A stretch of DNA of 64,000 bases from Aradus depressus (taxonomy: Eukaryota > Arthropoda > Insecta > Hemiptera > Aradidae): NCBI GenBank assembly GCA_963662175.1, contig OY759214.1:16678001-16742000 (forward strand), written 5' to 3'. The stretch's first letter is position 1, and each line of letters begins with the position of its first letter. Shown piece by piece: positions 23,160 through 35,281 of the stretch. Position numbers and translations under genes: made by a program. The notes beneath the pieces were generated by a model. That model was not told the DNA's origin. It did no database searches and saw only the letters and a program-made list of their open reading frames with translations.

Positions 23160-23362
23160 ATAATCATCATAAAAACTATTTATGGATAGAAACCAACCTG
23201 GGTCACGCCGGTCTGAACTCAGATCATGTAAAAATTTAAAGATCAACAGACCTAGTAAGTTAAATACTACCCCTACCACGAATTTTAATCCAACAACTAG
23301 GTCGCAAACTTCTTCATAGATAAGAACTCTCCAAATAAATTACGCTGTTATCCCTAAAGTAT
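23160..23362 (-). pseudogene. NUMT: mitochondrial 16S rRNA fragment
   Basis: The plus strand carries CCGGTCTGAACTCAGATCAT, the near-universal 16Sbr priming site, then GATCAACAGACCTAG, AGGTCGCAAAC, AAGAACTCTCCAAATAAATT and ACGCTGTTATCCCTAAAGTA. These are landmarks of the 3' part of arthropod mitochondrial large rRNA, so the rRNA sense is the minus strand. About 200 bp are present, flanked on both sides by (TA)n tracts in nuclear repeat DNA. Altered helices (AACTAGGTCGC in place of the usual AACATCGAGGTCGC) indicate decay. Confidence 0.85.
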
Positions 23363-23374
23363 AGGGTATAAATA

Positions 23375-23470
23375 AGTAGTATAAATATATATATATATAT
23401 ATATAATATAATAAATATATATATATATATATATATTCTATATATAAGTAATATAAATATATATATAGTC
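23375..23470. repeat. (TA)n tracts beyond the NUMT
   Basis: Imperfect repeats of AAGTA(G)TATAAATATATATA in two or three units. Confidence 0.8.
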
Positions 23471-24039
23471 TAGCCAAAACTTTGTAAGTGTAGTCTAGGG
23501 ATCGAAATAGAAAAATAGTTCCTACGAATATTTTTTATAACTTCCGGATGTGTCTTTCACGAGGATACTTCGAGACGTTCTTACTTACCCCGCCCCCATA
23601 AATAAGAAGCATACTGGCAGAATGAAGTATATTTATATTATTACAAACCTTAACCATATTTTATATTTTGATTTTTGTTTTATTTCAAAAATAGTGTAAA
23701 CTATGAACGATTTTTGAGTTTTTGACATTTTATTTTATATGTATCATATTTTGATGTGTTTTGTTTAAAAAATATTATTATTTATTATTTTAAAACTTCT
23801 GCTCGCTCAGGATGTTGTCTTTGTTTTGATATCATATTATTTGTTGTTTGTTAATTATCACTCAGGATATACGTTTATATTTAGTTTATAATTGTTTTTG
23901 TTTAGATATATTATTTCAGCTTATTTTGGTGTAACTAATTTAATGTTGATTATTGGTTTGGTTTAGTCATAATTATTTCATGTCTTTTACTCTATTAACT
24001 CACTAATAATAATTTATGTATGTTAATACAGGCCCTCAA

Positions 24040-24200
24040 GAAGGTATACTCAGTGCCGAAAGCTTGGCAGAAATTGCGCAAGTTTGTTTTATTCGACAAC
24101 AAGCCTCATCTCTCCTTCTTATTACATCGTTGGTCGATCCATCCCTTAATTGAATTGGTACGTCCCTTCATCAGGTCTCAATGTGCAAAATATACAAAAC
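24040..24200 (-). mobile_element. LINE-B-like 3' region fragment
   Basis: On the minus strand it contains GACCTGATGAAGGGACGTAC (24177-24158), the same hammerhead-like segment start as at 60233, then diverges. Confidence 0.35.
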
Positions 24201-25089
24201 AGAAACAAAACAATAAACAATAACAAATGTAAATATGAATAAAATAAAAAATATAAATAAATAAATTCAAACAAAACAAATGGAATGAAATAAATAATAA
24301 AAATACATAAAAGGATAAACCAAAATAAATTAGAATATAAGTACTAAAAAATAATGATTAAACAAAACGTAGTTCGACACACCTTAAAGGAAGATATCTG
24401 TAGAGGAGTCAAAAAATTAAAATGAACTTTATACTTCGTATACTCGTAGCTGGAGAACTAAAAATGAAACTAAGGAAATGCAAGTTTAGGCAGCTATGGC
24501 AAGTATGAACTTTAGTAATTGAATGCATTTGTAGCAGCTGGCCTAACTATTAGCCCAGTGTAATCTCGATAAAGTACCCGCAATGAAGGTCCTCTCTGTA
24601 ATAACATCCTACATGAGAAGTTGTAAACCTGGCACGAATATTCCACTCTAAATGAGGTAAATGGACCATTATAACATTATATTGTACTGCTCCCCTCTAT
24701 TGCCAATCGTTCATAACTGTCATCATGAAATTTTGATAATAATTTAGAATTATAATCGGCTGTTTTCAATTTTTTTTTTTGTTTTAATTATTCCTACAGT
24801 AAGAGGAGTTACTGTAATCGTACGAAAATCCGAAATCAAAGTTACAACGGATTTTCTCATTTCTAGGTGCCCTGATATACTTTTTGACCATTTTCGCAAT
24901 GATGTCTGAAGGTGCGTTTTGTGTGTGTATGTGGATAGGAAAGTTATGATCTCTCTACCGCAAAATTTTACAAGAACCACTTATGTTTATGTCCTATTCA
25001 AAAATCATTTCAAGTAATAGTTGTAGAAAAAACTAGAATGCACTATTTACTTATATGAAGTACGATTCTTCGCAGATCGTCTGGTTTTC

Positions 25090-25680
25090 GAGGTACATGC
25101 CGAACACCGCCTTGAAATGTAGTCTTGAAACATATTTTTAGACGTTTCCTTGATTTACCCGAAAACAATTGGTCCTTTCGAAAAATTGACTCTTACCAAA
25201 TATGTTCCTTATGAAATTTTCAATTCCAAAAACAATGAGAAATAAATTTCAATAGAAAATATTTCAAAGTTAGTTATTATGACTCATGCCCGGGCTTTAA
25301 CTACGAGGTCATATCGCCTACTACCAGAGCGCTCTTTCGTCACTCTGGTGGACATGAGCCCGACTCTACTGTGGGAGTCCTAAATTTTGCCAACCCTAAA
25401 TTTTTATTCACCTAGGGTAGGGGTCTTTAACGAGTACCTGACATCGTACAGGCTCGGGACCATCGCTTAACGTCCCATCTGAAGGACGGCGTGCTTAAGT
25501 TTATTTTACCTCCCAGATAAAATAAAATAAGGGCCTCGGTCGGGTTACGAACCCGCGACCTTGAGCTCAGTAGTCAAGCACGCATACCACTGAGCTACCG
25601 GCGCCCCTAGAAAATATTTCAAAATAATATTTAAATTGAATCACGTAGCAACGAATTATTAAGTATTTTTTATTATATTA
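25090..25680. mobile_element. Family D outer arm, split by SINE-1
   Basis: GACGTTTCCTTGATTTACCC, ACTCTTACCAAATATGTTCC, and after the SINE AATCACGTAGCAACGAATTA match the outer parts of the 48000 and 53985 copies. Confidence 0.5.
25253..25623 (-). mobile_element. SINE-1, full length, with 16-bp target-site duplication
   Basis: The element is 25269-25607 (339 bp). It is flanked by perfect direct repeats TAGAAAATATTTCAAA at 25253-25268 and 25608-25623, proof of retroposition into a family D arm. Confidence 0.95.
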
Positions 25681-25689
25681 TTTATTATT

Positions 25690-26009
25690 CACCGGTAGCT
25701 CGGTGGAATGCGCGCTTGCTTACTAAGCTCAAGAGCCGAGACCACTCTTATTATATTTTATGTGGGAGGTAAAATAAACTTAAACACGCTCTTCTTCGAG
25801 TGGGACGTTAAGCGACAGTCCTGAGCCTGTACGATGTCAGGTATTTGTTAAAGAGCCCTGCCCGAGGTGAATAAAAATTTAGGGTAGGCAAAATTTAGAA
25901 CACTCATAGTAGAGTGGGGCTCATTCCCACCAGAGTGACGAAAGAGCGCTCTGGTAATCGGCGATATAACCTTGTAGTTAAAGCCCGGGCATGAGTCATA
26001 ATAACTAAC
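25690..26009 (+). mobile_element. SINE-1, near full length, inverted partner of the preceding copy
   Basis: CACCGGTAGCTCGGTGG to GTCATAATAACTAAC. It lies 83 bp from the oppositely oriented copy at 25269-25607, so a read-through transcript could fold back over about 320 bp. Confidence 0.9.
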
Positions 26010-27907
26010 ATATATCGAAAAATAAAATAAATAATAGTGTATTAAAAATGTCATGAGCATAAAAAAAATTATAAGTAATTTAGATTATGCTATTTCTAGT
26101 AAGTGTAAAAAAAATTATTGTAGGGAATAGGTGAAAGAAAAAATATAATGAACGTACTAGCGAATTTTATATGGGAGATCATGAGCGTGCCGAAACATGA
26201 GAACATTCGAAAGTTCTTCAAAAAATTCTGCAAATATGCCTCAATAAAAACCCGAAACTATTAATGTACCACGGATTGATCTGGTTAATCGATTATAATC
26301 GATAATATAATTGTTATATTATTAGTCTACCTAGACTCTAATCGAATTGAATGGAAAAATAAATCATTTAAAATGCAATGCTTTGTGTTTTGTCTTTTTA
26401 TTATTGCCTAGCGTTGTTAGGCTGATCAGGTGCTCTCTACAATGTACAGAATATTTGCCATGTAAATAAATAAAACTGAATATTATGATTAAATTTTAAA
26501 CTTAAAGTTTTATTTGGCATTAAAAAAAAATCTGCATTGACTACTAAAACAAAACCATTTAGTCGCATTAATTTTTTTAATATTAATTTGGTCAAAATAA
26601 TACAATTATAAAAATAACGTGCTTATAATAAGACATTAGATTGAGAGACAGTGCAGTTCGAGTGTTAACATTTTTTTATTTTGTTTTTCCTGAAATACTT
26701 TTTTTTTTTTTTCTAGCAAATAAACTCGTGTAGTTTTGAATTTTTTTTTTTTGATTGTTATATAGAAGATTTATCTTCATACATTTCTTATGAAAGAAGA
26801 GGAGAACAGTAATTATAATTCAGTGCTGTAATTAAGTTATAAATTAACAACGGTTAAAAGTTTAAACAGTTGTCAAAGTGCATTTAATATGGGATGTCAA
26901 ACTGTTAAATGTATATGCACTAGTAATGTTTAGCCTAGTTTGCGAGCAAGACTGCAACTAAAAAAAATAAAAAAATATGTTGATCACCTTGATGTATGCA
27001 ACACAATCAAAGCGGCACTCGCTGCACATTAGGTCGAAATTGGACACTAATTAATTACACAACTCTACGTAATATGTCTATTTGATTTCCAATTCTTTAT
27101 GGCCTATATTCAATTTAAACTTCGGCACAAGGGAATCAATTCAAATTTTCAATTAATTTTTTTTTTTTTTGAAAATTTTCTAAAATGGCGGCTGACAGGG
27201 GAGTGAGAGAGAGTGATGGTGGATTTCACCGCGCCCACTGGGTGTGAGCCTGGCCCAATAAGGGCAGCACCCCCTTACCCTTATCTAGGGCTAACTTAAC
27301 CACCCTTACCCTCCTTCCACCCCTCCCCTCCTCCTTATCAGCAATTTTTTTTAAAACTTTTTTTTTGCTAATTAGGTTACCTACTTTATAAAAAGAAAGA
27401 ACAAAAAAAATGTGATACGTAATGTATTTTCAAGAAGTTAAAAATTAAGATAATAATAATTTCAGAAAAAAAATTAAACTTCTATAATTATGGTTTTTCC
27501 CCATTTTTCAAAATGTTGTTATACTAGGAAAGAAAAAATATTTTGAAAATAATATAATTTACTTGGTGCTGAGGAGCTGCCGCTGTCTTTTTTTTGTTTT
27601 TTTTTTCCTTCTCCAACATTTAATGAATGGCAGGCCATGGTTCCAAAAGGTTGTCAGTTGCGACCGACTTTTAATAGCAGAAAAAGTTTTTATTTTTAAT
27701 CATTTATTTTTTTCAAAGGAAATCATATTTATCGGCTATTATTTTATTGAAAGACACAATAAAATGAATTTTAAACATTTTACATATATGTAATTTAAGA
27801 ATATAAACAAATAATTTATCATATTATTTTTTTTATTACGTATTGTTATTTTGGGATTGAGATTCGTGTACTGCATACTTGTTTGTTACTGTAGAGAGAT
27901 AATAAAA

Positions 27908-27938
<31 letters not shown>

Positions 27939-28500
27939 TTAAACGATCAATTAGACAATGATAACAGTTTCTTTACAAAATTTCAGCTTTCTCACTCGTA
28001 TTTTTGCCCACCAAAATAATATTTGAGAGGAAAAAAAATATAGATGTTGAGTACCTTAAAAAGGCTCCTTTCTCTTAGGTATTTGTCTTATTTTGGCGTA
28101 TCCAGAGTAGGTGGGTAGGTAGGTAGCTAGATAACGAGGAGGAAGCCGTGCTGTTACTGGACCAGGCGGTGGGTTGGGCGAGACTATCGATATTAGGCTC
28201 ATAGGAGCCGGCACTAAATCGATACCTCGACCAGTCAATATTTCAAAACGGCACCCATCTCTACTCTTCAGTCACGCAAATTAATTAATCAACTGATTCC
28301 TTTTTTTTTTATTCATCCCCCCGCCCCCATAGGGAAATTTATGTAATTATGAGAAAATTCAAAATTATGTTTTAGTGTAAACTGATGATCTCAGAATCAA
28401 AATGAGACCATTTCTAAAAAAATGTCTTTATACATCTATTTGTTTTGTGCGAGCATTCGTGTGTATGTTCGTCGTTCGGCAAACATCCGAAAATAATAAA
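26010..28500. other. AT-rich intergenic stretch
   Basis: Nothing assignable except a CT/GC-richer block at 27184-27345 (AAAATGGCGGC, a YY1/Pho-like motif, then a short M-A-A-D-R frame that stops) and a block at 28080-28255 with paired ATCGAT motifs next to CGGCACCCATCTCTAC, reminiscent of a transposon end. Confidence 0.5.
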
Positions 28501-28502
28501 CT

Positions 28503-28756
28503 TAGTTATTATGACTCATGCCCGGGCTTTGACTACAAGGCCATATCGCCTACTACCAGAGCGCTCTTTCTTCACTATGGTGGACATGAGCCCTACTCTA
28601 AATTTTTATTTACTTAACCTAGATGAGCATGAGTAGTTTCACGAGTACCTGACATCGGTAAGGCTCGGAATGATCGGTTAACGTCCCATCTGAAAGACGG
28701 CGTGTTTAAGTTTATTTTACCTCCCAGATAAAATAAATGATGGGCCTCGGCCAGGG
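28503..28756 (-). mobile_element. SINE-1 without the tRNA head
   Basis: TTAGTTATTATGACTCATGC to GGGCCTCGGCCAGGG; the first 80 bp or so are missing. Confidence 0.85.
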
Positions 28757-29620
28757 AAATTTTTTAATAATTACAAAAGTTGGAAGTTAGCATGGCAACC
28801 AGCAGTGCTTTCTATTCTATATTTTCTCGTTTAATTTTTTTTTTTTTTATTTTATCGGCACTTCAAACCTACAGTTTCATTCACGGAAAACCATTTCAGC
28901 TCCACGGGACTGGAAGCAGCACAAAAGTATATTTTGATGAAAATTGTTGCACATACATTTGCGCACAATTTTCATGCATATAAATCCAACATTAAGTCAT
29001 GATTTTCTCAATACCGTTTCTCGTAATGTTTTAAATTTCTTTTAATTTACAATCAAATTATTTGATTTTCTCGCCTGTGAAAGAGCATTATGAGTTGACT
29101 TTGGAAAGTAAATAAACTGCAATATTTACTTTTCATTTATTCTCCCAATTTTTTTTTCTAAGAACACACTTTTTTTATGTATTTAATTTTCTTCAAAACA
29201 GCCTCCTGAACTAAGAAAAATCCAGCGCTTAGAGACACTTGAAAAGCAACGTTTGAACATGAGATTCTCGAGAAATACTATGTCAATGTTTGACGCTACT
29301 AACGACCCTATAGGATCGAGAACAAAGACTTTTTCAAATAATTCCTGGTCAAATTAAGGAGAGGAACGCTAATATTTAAGTTTTATCTCTTTTACAACCT
29401 TATTTAATTCTTTGTTCTTTTTGTTATAATTTAATAATATTAGATAGAGTATAATTGACATTGCCTTAAAAAAGTGTCTATTGATTACCCTCATGTTCCT
29501 GCCCTGGATGGAAAACATGAGGGCTTTATACTCAAATTATTATCCCTCCGATATAATAATTAGCAAAGTATCGGCCTGGTTTCTAAGGAAGAAAACAATT
29601 GTTAAGATGAACATAATATA
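28757..29620. other. AT-rich intergenic stretch
   Basis: A 67-codon plus frame (28780-28983) has no recognised motif; otherwise no feature. Confidence 0.5.
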
Positions 29621-30268
29621 AAGTGCCCCAGAGACGATCAATTGAAATTGACAATCACAATTGACAGTTTCAATTGAAGTGACAGTTTCAATTGAAGGCG
29701 CGATTGATCAAGCTTCAATCATCACATCAATAATTATTCTAGTTTCTGTGTTCACCTTCAATTGTTCTGTTTTGACGTAGTGTTCTCGCTGATATTTTAA
29801 TTTGTTGATTATTAAAATTATATATTTTTTTTCATTTTAAAATGGTCTCGAACACAGACATGGGATTTTTTACATTAACTCTAGCCCTCTGCCCTCGGAA
29901 GAAAGAATAGAGGAAGAGACGTTGGTCCAACGAACATTTATTACGTATCCTTCGAGATACTTAACCCGAGTATTACAAACATTTTCTCAGATATTAACAG
30001 CAAAACAAAGTCTCTTTCCTCGAACGAAACCACATCATCAGAAACGAGACTCATCTTTGCTGTCTGGCGAACAACTGACGGAACGATTGTCAATTTGCTA
30101 GTTACACTATCAATCGCTGCCATCAATTGCTCTTATCAAAAACCTTCAATCAAAATTTTTATCAATCGCCTCAATTGTCAATTGCCTCCTAGACGATCAA
30201 TTAGTCCCATCAATGATATCATTGACAATTGCAATTGTCAATTTTATTGATCGTCTCGGGGGCACTTT
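29621..30268. mobile_element. DNA transposon (MITE), about 650 bp, CAATTG-rich ends
   Basis: Inverted ends AAGTGCCCCAGAGACGATCA (29621) and complement AAGTGCCCCCGAGACGATCA (ends 30268). Just inside both ends are iterated TCAATTGAAATTGAC / CAATTGTCAATT motifs. A minus-strand ORF (29941-30126, ..TAKMSLVSDDVVSFEERDF) may be the remnant of an element protein. Superfamily unresolved. Confidence 0.7.
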
Positions 30269-31129
30269 ACAGTAGTTTGCAGAATTGATGTTTGGATCTG
30301 TTGAAGGTAAAAACTAAATCATCAAAAATATAGCGGCATTTAAATCAATAATATCTGAAATATTGTGAACTCTTTTGCATTTCATTCATGATTTTTCAAG
30401 TATATAAGATAAGACATTTCTGATGTCACACTGTGGAATATAACATTTAGTTCGTCTTCCAAGATAGATTTATTGTTCAAAAAAATGATTGTTCAGTTGT
30501 TAGCAATGTTTAGGAGCAGGAGGGCGAGCTAACAGCTAGGGGAGGATCTCTAAATGCACTTACAACGGCTAAGGGTAACGCGAGGGCCAAGTATAAGCAT
30601 GGGGATAAAAAACGTTGAGGTCTTAAAGGAAATTTACTTTTGAACAAAAAATTTCCTATAAACTTAGGTCCGATTCGGAACCGTTTCAGAAATATTCAAC
30701 ATCTTCCAATTTTTGTACTTAGCACTATTTTTTTGCATAAAATCACTTATTCCTCCTTAAGTATAAGAGCTAACACAAAGTTAATTATACCATCATAAAG
30801 AGCGGTAAATTACCTTTAAAATAAGTTCACTTTATTATACAATTACAAGAATTTGAAAGTTTATAGGGAGCATAAACCGAAGGACTGTGTAATTCAGAAA
30901 TTCTTTGGCAAACTGTAGCTCACGTTTTTTCAAAAAAATGTCCCTATTGTATATCTTAATTTTTATTTAGAAAAATTGTGCATTTAATAAGCTTTCAAAC
31001 TATAAAACATATTACATGACCCTTATACTTGTGTAGCAATATTATGGTTTTAGTGAAAAAAGAAGGTAAAAGTAACTGAAATGTCTCATAATCCATACAG
31101 TGTTTACAATGAATTGAGGATTACTATAT

Positions 31130-31134
31130 AGTAG

Positions 31135-31172
<38 letters not shown>
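31130..31172. repeat. (TA)n(GA)n microsatellite
   Basis: Simple repeat directly 5' of the SINE-1 at 31179. Confidence 0.9.
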
Positions 31173-31178
31173 TGTGAG

Positions 31179-31506
31179 GGGGCCCCGGTACCTCAAGGGT
31201 ATGCATGCTTGTTCACTGAGCTCATGATCACGGGTGCGACTCCTGTTCTCGAGGCACTTAGGTTTTTCGGGAGGTGAAAGACACTTGAGCACGCCGTCTT
31301 TCGGATAGGACGTTAAGCGATGGTCCCGAGCTTGCACGATCTCATGTACGACCTCCACCCTAGATGAATATAAATTTAGGATAGGCAACATTTAGGACTC
31401 CCACATTAGAGTCGGGCTCATGTCCACCAGAGTGACAAAAGAGCTCTCTAGTAGTAGGTGATGTGACCTTATGGTTAAAGTCCGGGCATGAGTCACAATA
31501 ACTAAT
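31179..31506 (+). mobile_element. SINE-1, full length but diverged
   Basis: GGGGCCCCGGTACCTCAAGG to GTCACAATAACTAAT. A (TA)n(GA)n tract precedes it. Confidence 0.88.
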
Positions 31507-31689
31507 TTCACTGGTCTGGACTAGGCTAATTAATGAAAAGATTTGTTTCAAACTAACTAAAATAATAAGGATTTAATGTACCTATTTAAATAAATAAACA
31601 TTTAGTAAAATATTTTCAAATAAACCTTGTAGAGAATAATAAAAGGCACATTTAATATGAAATAAATCTCATATGCCGTCCAGTTTGCG

Positions 31690-32165
31690 AGATATACGCT
31701 GAAAACTGTCTTAAAATGATGTCTCCAAACGCTTTGTTTTAAATGTTTGCTTCATTTACGCGAAACGATTAGTATATATATATTACATTCCCAGCTATCA
31801 GAGATAGGAAAATTCTATCAATGTTGTAATGCTCCAAAAAATGAACTATATACAGAAATAGTTCAAAGTATTGTTCAAATTGTAACGCATAACAACGAAT
31901 TTTGAACACTTTTTTATTTTTAGGAGTTTTTTTTTTATTAAAAAATAAAAAAAATATATGTTTGTGATATGACCGTAAAAGAACTTTCTTATAACAACAA
32001 CGTTTTTATATATAATTTTTTCTTCCTCCCCCCCCCCCCCCCCCACCCTCTCAAATTCATCTTTAACTGGCATTACTGGATATAAAAGAGTATACAAAGA
32101 AAATAGCTGATGTCAACACATTACTTTCTTATGCCCCGTAATGCCAGTTTATATAAGTCATGGAC
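31690..32165. mobile_element. Family D foldback element, degraded
   Basis: The inner arms AACTGGCATTACTGGATATA and GCCCCGTAATGCCAGTTTAT, a C17 run at 32028-32044 in the arm, and GTAACGCATAACAACGAATT outside are shared with the other copies. Confidence 0.6.
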
Positions 32166-32579
32166 ACATCATATATATTTTCTGTAAATACAATCGAGTG
32201 GATGAAATTGATAAATCTAATCATTTATTTTTTAGTTATTTATAATAATTGCATGTTTTTTAACAAATAATAATTTTTCCAGTAAGGCCTTTTTTTTTTT
32301 TTTTTGTTAGGAATAATTAAGAAGGGCCCAAAAGGCACACCAAGCTGGAGACTGGGAAATATGTAACGCTCCGAGACATGGCGGAGTTAATCTAGAACTG
32401 CTGAAATATGGAGGTAGTGACGTTACCATGATTTTCACAGTCCTCGTCAACACCATTTGGCGAAGCATGAGATCATAGTCAAGAAATTAAATAGAAAATT
32501 GTGCTCAACTATAGGAGAATAAATGTGTGATATCCTATGACAAATTGGACATTGTCCAAGACTGGATAGTGAACAAGTG

Positions 32580-32990
32580 GCAACAGCGATGGTCGCGCTC
32601 ATCCGTTGGCCGAACAACATTCGCGTATATTCCCGACGTCCAGGTCTGCTTGCGCTCCTGGCGGGAACAGAAAAAGCCCTTTTGACCCGTCGCCGGGGGC
32701 GATTGACGGGCCGCGGCCCGATGTCTACCCCCGGCGACCGCGAAATAGACAGCGGAGCCCCACTCCACCGATCCCGAGCTCTCTCGGTACCACCAGGCAG
32801 CCGCAACACAAGGGGGTCTGGGAGCGCCAGTCTGTCCCGCAAGGGACCAGAGGCTGTCGCTCCAGACACCCATAGCAACCAATACAAATTCTATAAAATT
32901 GTAAATAAAACCAATTATTTTATACTGCCTCCTTCCCCGACGATGAGCGGGCCGGGTGATTAGCCGGAGCACCCGCAAAAAAAAAATGGT
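32580..32990. other. GC-rich island, possibly transposon-derived, unassigned
   Basis: About 400 bp near 60% GC with CpGs and open frames on both strands (plus: ..GTEKALLTRRRGRLTGRGPM..; minus: ..GATASGPLRDRLALPDP..). It ends in GCGGGCCGGGTGATTAGCCG GAG and an A10 run, then GTTGGTGTAGTGGCTAGAGT, which looks tRNA-like. No domain recognised. An LTR or SINE/LINE end, or a promoter, are all possible. Confidence 0.4.
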
Positions 32991-34027
32991 TGGTGTAGTG
33001 GCTAGAGTCACTGGCCGGATTTTGTGTAGTCTAGGATCCCTTTTGGTGTGGATTATAATTCGGTTAAAGATTGAGAGTGTTGTGGCATCGCTGGCTGTTT
33101 CCCTGATAGTACTCTAAAAAATATAAAAAATTTATACAAATCAAATCATAACTACATATGATAAAACTGCAATAATATACAGAACATAATATATAACATA
33201 GAAAGAGTGAACGGAGATTGATACTTACCTTAAAATGCCTACAAAATAGGGAACGGCAAAACGCATTACCTAAGTCATTTTCTTATTTTCTCGACTCAGC
33301 TAATGGGTTAGCAGAACTTTAACTTTCATCACTTCAACAGCTTATACCAAGTTTTTGTATAGAGAAGCTTACACATTCGTGCGAAAATGGGAAGTTGAAT
33401 TTTTAATGGATTAACTTCTTTTGGAGTACAAAAGCTACAGTAATTCTTGGGTGACTGTCTGCATCTGTGAGGACAAACATTGTGTTGCCTATGCTGCAAA
33501 AATGTTTTTTTGATACTGTCTGCATCGTATTTTGCGTAGCGATATGTTCGAAAACTGTTAACCGTAGAATGTAGTCGAGAGTAAATTTCTTTTAATATTT
33601 GATTATCTGCATATCTCAATAAGCACCACCTGATTCGTCAATACAGATCGATATAACAGTCCCTTCCTCCGTATTTATAAATAATTGAGTTTAATAAGTT
33701 TTGTAAGATATCTAATCTGTATCTCAATCTATGTCAAAGACTCAAAATAATAACAGATATATAATATCAGAGATACATAAATAATGGTTTCTGGATAACA
33801 ATATTAAACTATGTTCATTAATTTTTTTTTATATACATATATTTATAATAATTATTGTTATCTTGTTTTCTTTCTCTTTTCTATATTTCGCACATTGCGA
33901 CTTGATGAACGTCCCCGAAGTCGTGAAAAACAAACTTCCAGAAAAGTTATAAGAAATTATTTTCTTAATTTAAATGATATTTTATTTATTTAGTGATTTA
34001 TTAATATTATTATTTTTGTGCTCATAT

Positions 34028-34398
34028 TTCCAAGTATTTGAGGGCGCCGGTAGCTCAGTGGTATGCGTGCTGGACTTCTGAGCTCAAGAACGTGGGTTCG
34101 TAACCCGACCGAGGCCCTTAGTTTATTTTATCTGGGAGGTAAAATAAACTTAAGCATGCCGTCCTTCGGATGGGACGTTTAGCGATGGTCCCGAGCCTGT
34201 ACGATGTCATGTACTCGTTAAAGACCCCTACCCTAGGTGAACAAAAATTTAGGGTAGGCAAAATTTAGGACTCCCACAGTAGAGTCGGGCTCATGTCCAC
34301 TAGAGTGACGAAAGAGCGCTTTGGTAGTAGGCGATATGACCTCGTTGTTGAAGCCCGGGCATGAGTCATAAAACCTAACCTAACTATTCCAAGTATTT
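34028..34398 (+). mobile_element. SINE-1, full length, 12-bp target-site duplication
   Basis: The element is 34040-34386, flanked by TTCCAAGTATTT at 34028-34039 and 34387-34398. It is nested in LINE-B. The tail is AAAACCTAACCTAACTA. Confidence 0.93.
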
Positions 34399-34568
34399 AT
34401 TTATTCATTTCATTCCATTTTTTAGTAGTACTGTTAATTCTAATCACGTGTGTATCAGACTACGAGTTAATATCCATTTATGTATGTATCTGATTTATAA
34501 GCTATCTTAATGTATACATTCTCAGAGCCTATCTTATTACCATGTTATGGTTTAACGAAAATAAATAT

Positions 34569-34758
34569 TGGGGGCCATGGTGGCCGTGCGGGCTAGAGCG
34601 TAGGGCTTTGGTCGCATGGTCTCACCATGGTTTGCGGGTTCGAATCCCGTCCGGGAGTGAGTTTTATTTCGTAGATAGAACTCCCTCCCGGGGCCATGGA
34701 TGTCTTAAATAATTATATATAACACATTGACATGGCTAATATGCACCGTACATAAAGC

Positions 34759-34788
<30 letters not shown>
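34569..34788 (+). mobile_element. SINE-2, full length with poly(A)
   Basis: The tRNA-like head GGGGCCATGGTGGCCGTGCG has box B GGTTCGAATCCC and a long variable region as in tRNA-Leu/Ser. The body is GAGTTTTATTTCGTAGATAG..CTCCCTCCCGGGGCCATG, with a 30-nt A tail. It sits in the LINE-B 3' end. Confidence 0.8.
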
Positions 34789-34792
<4 letters not shown>

Positions 34793-35281
34793 TATTATTA
34801 TTAATCATATGTATCGTGTTTCTAAAGCAATTCCAAATCTCCACGTTACTCAAAACTTCTCAAATAGAACAATTTTATTTGTGTCACAAATTAAATTTAT
34901 AATTGAAATAGTGATGTGGTCATAACGGCCAACAAATATATATTAAAATGACCTAATCTTCAGGTAATGGATTTGCGGGCTCTGTTCGGTCCACACTAAA
35001 GGTTTGGTAAGGGCTATAGAGCCACGGACTATTGCATTCATACGTTGTGCATCATGTGAATTGTCGAAAAAAAAAAAAAAAAATTAATTAATGTATATAT
35101 TAAAGGGATGATTTGATGGAAGAATGGGGTGTGGGGTTAGCGGTAGGTAGGTAAGGAGGTATCTTGAGAGGTAGTTGTTGAAGTTGCAGGTTGGTGGAGG
35201 CTGGAGTATCGATGTGTTGGTGTGGTGGCGGTATCGATGTGTTGGTATGTGGTGGTGTGCAGGTCTGCGCAGAGAGGCTGC

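Larger units (their letters stand above)
33815..34812 (+). mobile_element. LINE-B 3' region carrying nested SINE-1 and SINE-2
   Basis: It matches the 3' part of the 9899 copy (TTTTCTATATTTCGCACATT, degenerate hammerhead-like core at 33902-33930, GATTTATAAGCTATCTT, GGTTTAACG.AAATAAATATT). SINE-1 sits at 34040-34386 and SINE-2 at 34569-34788. The whole block interrupts repeat G. Confidence 0.55.
33178..34895 (+). repeat. Repeat G, copy split by LINE-B
   Basis: Left part 33178-33815, right part 34815-34895. The gap is filled by LINE-B with nested SINE-1 and SINE-2. Confidence 0.78.

Noticed and set aside
22796..23279. ORFs of YIYIYI repeats
   Set aside because: Simple translation of (TA)n; no coding signal.
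28786..28799. X-box-like GTTAGCATGGCAAC near an ATG
   Set aside because: One mismatch in a core position, no CCAAT or GC-rich tract, and the downstream 67-codon frame (FFFF-rich) does not look coding.
13601..32044. C14 (13601-13614) and C17 (32028-32044) runs as regulatory G-quadruplex sites
   Set aside because: Homopolymers inside degraded repeats, not near any candidate promoter.
34041..34115. SINE-1 heads as functional tRNA genes
   Set aside because: They are joined to a fixed 260-bp body, occur in many copies with target duplications, and the cloverleaf is degenerate.
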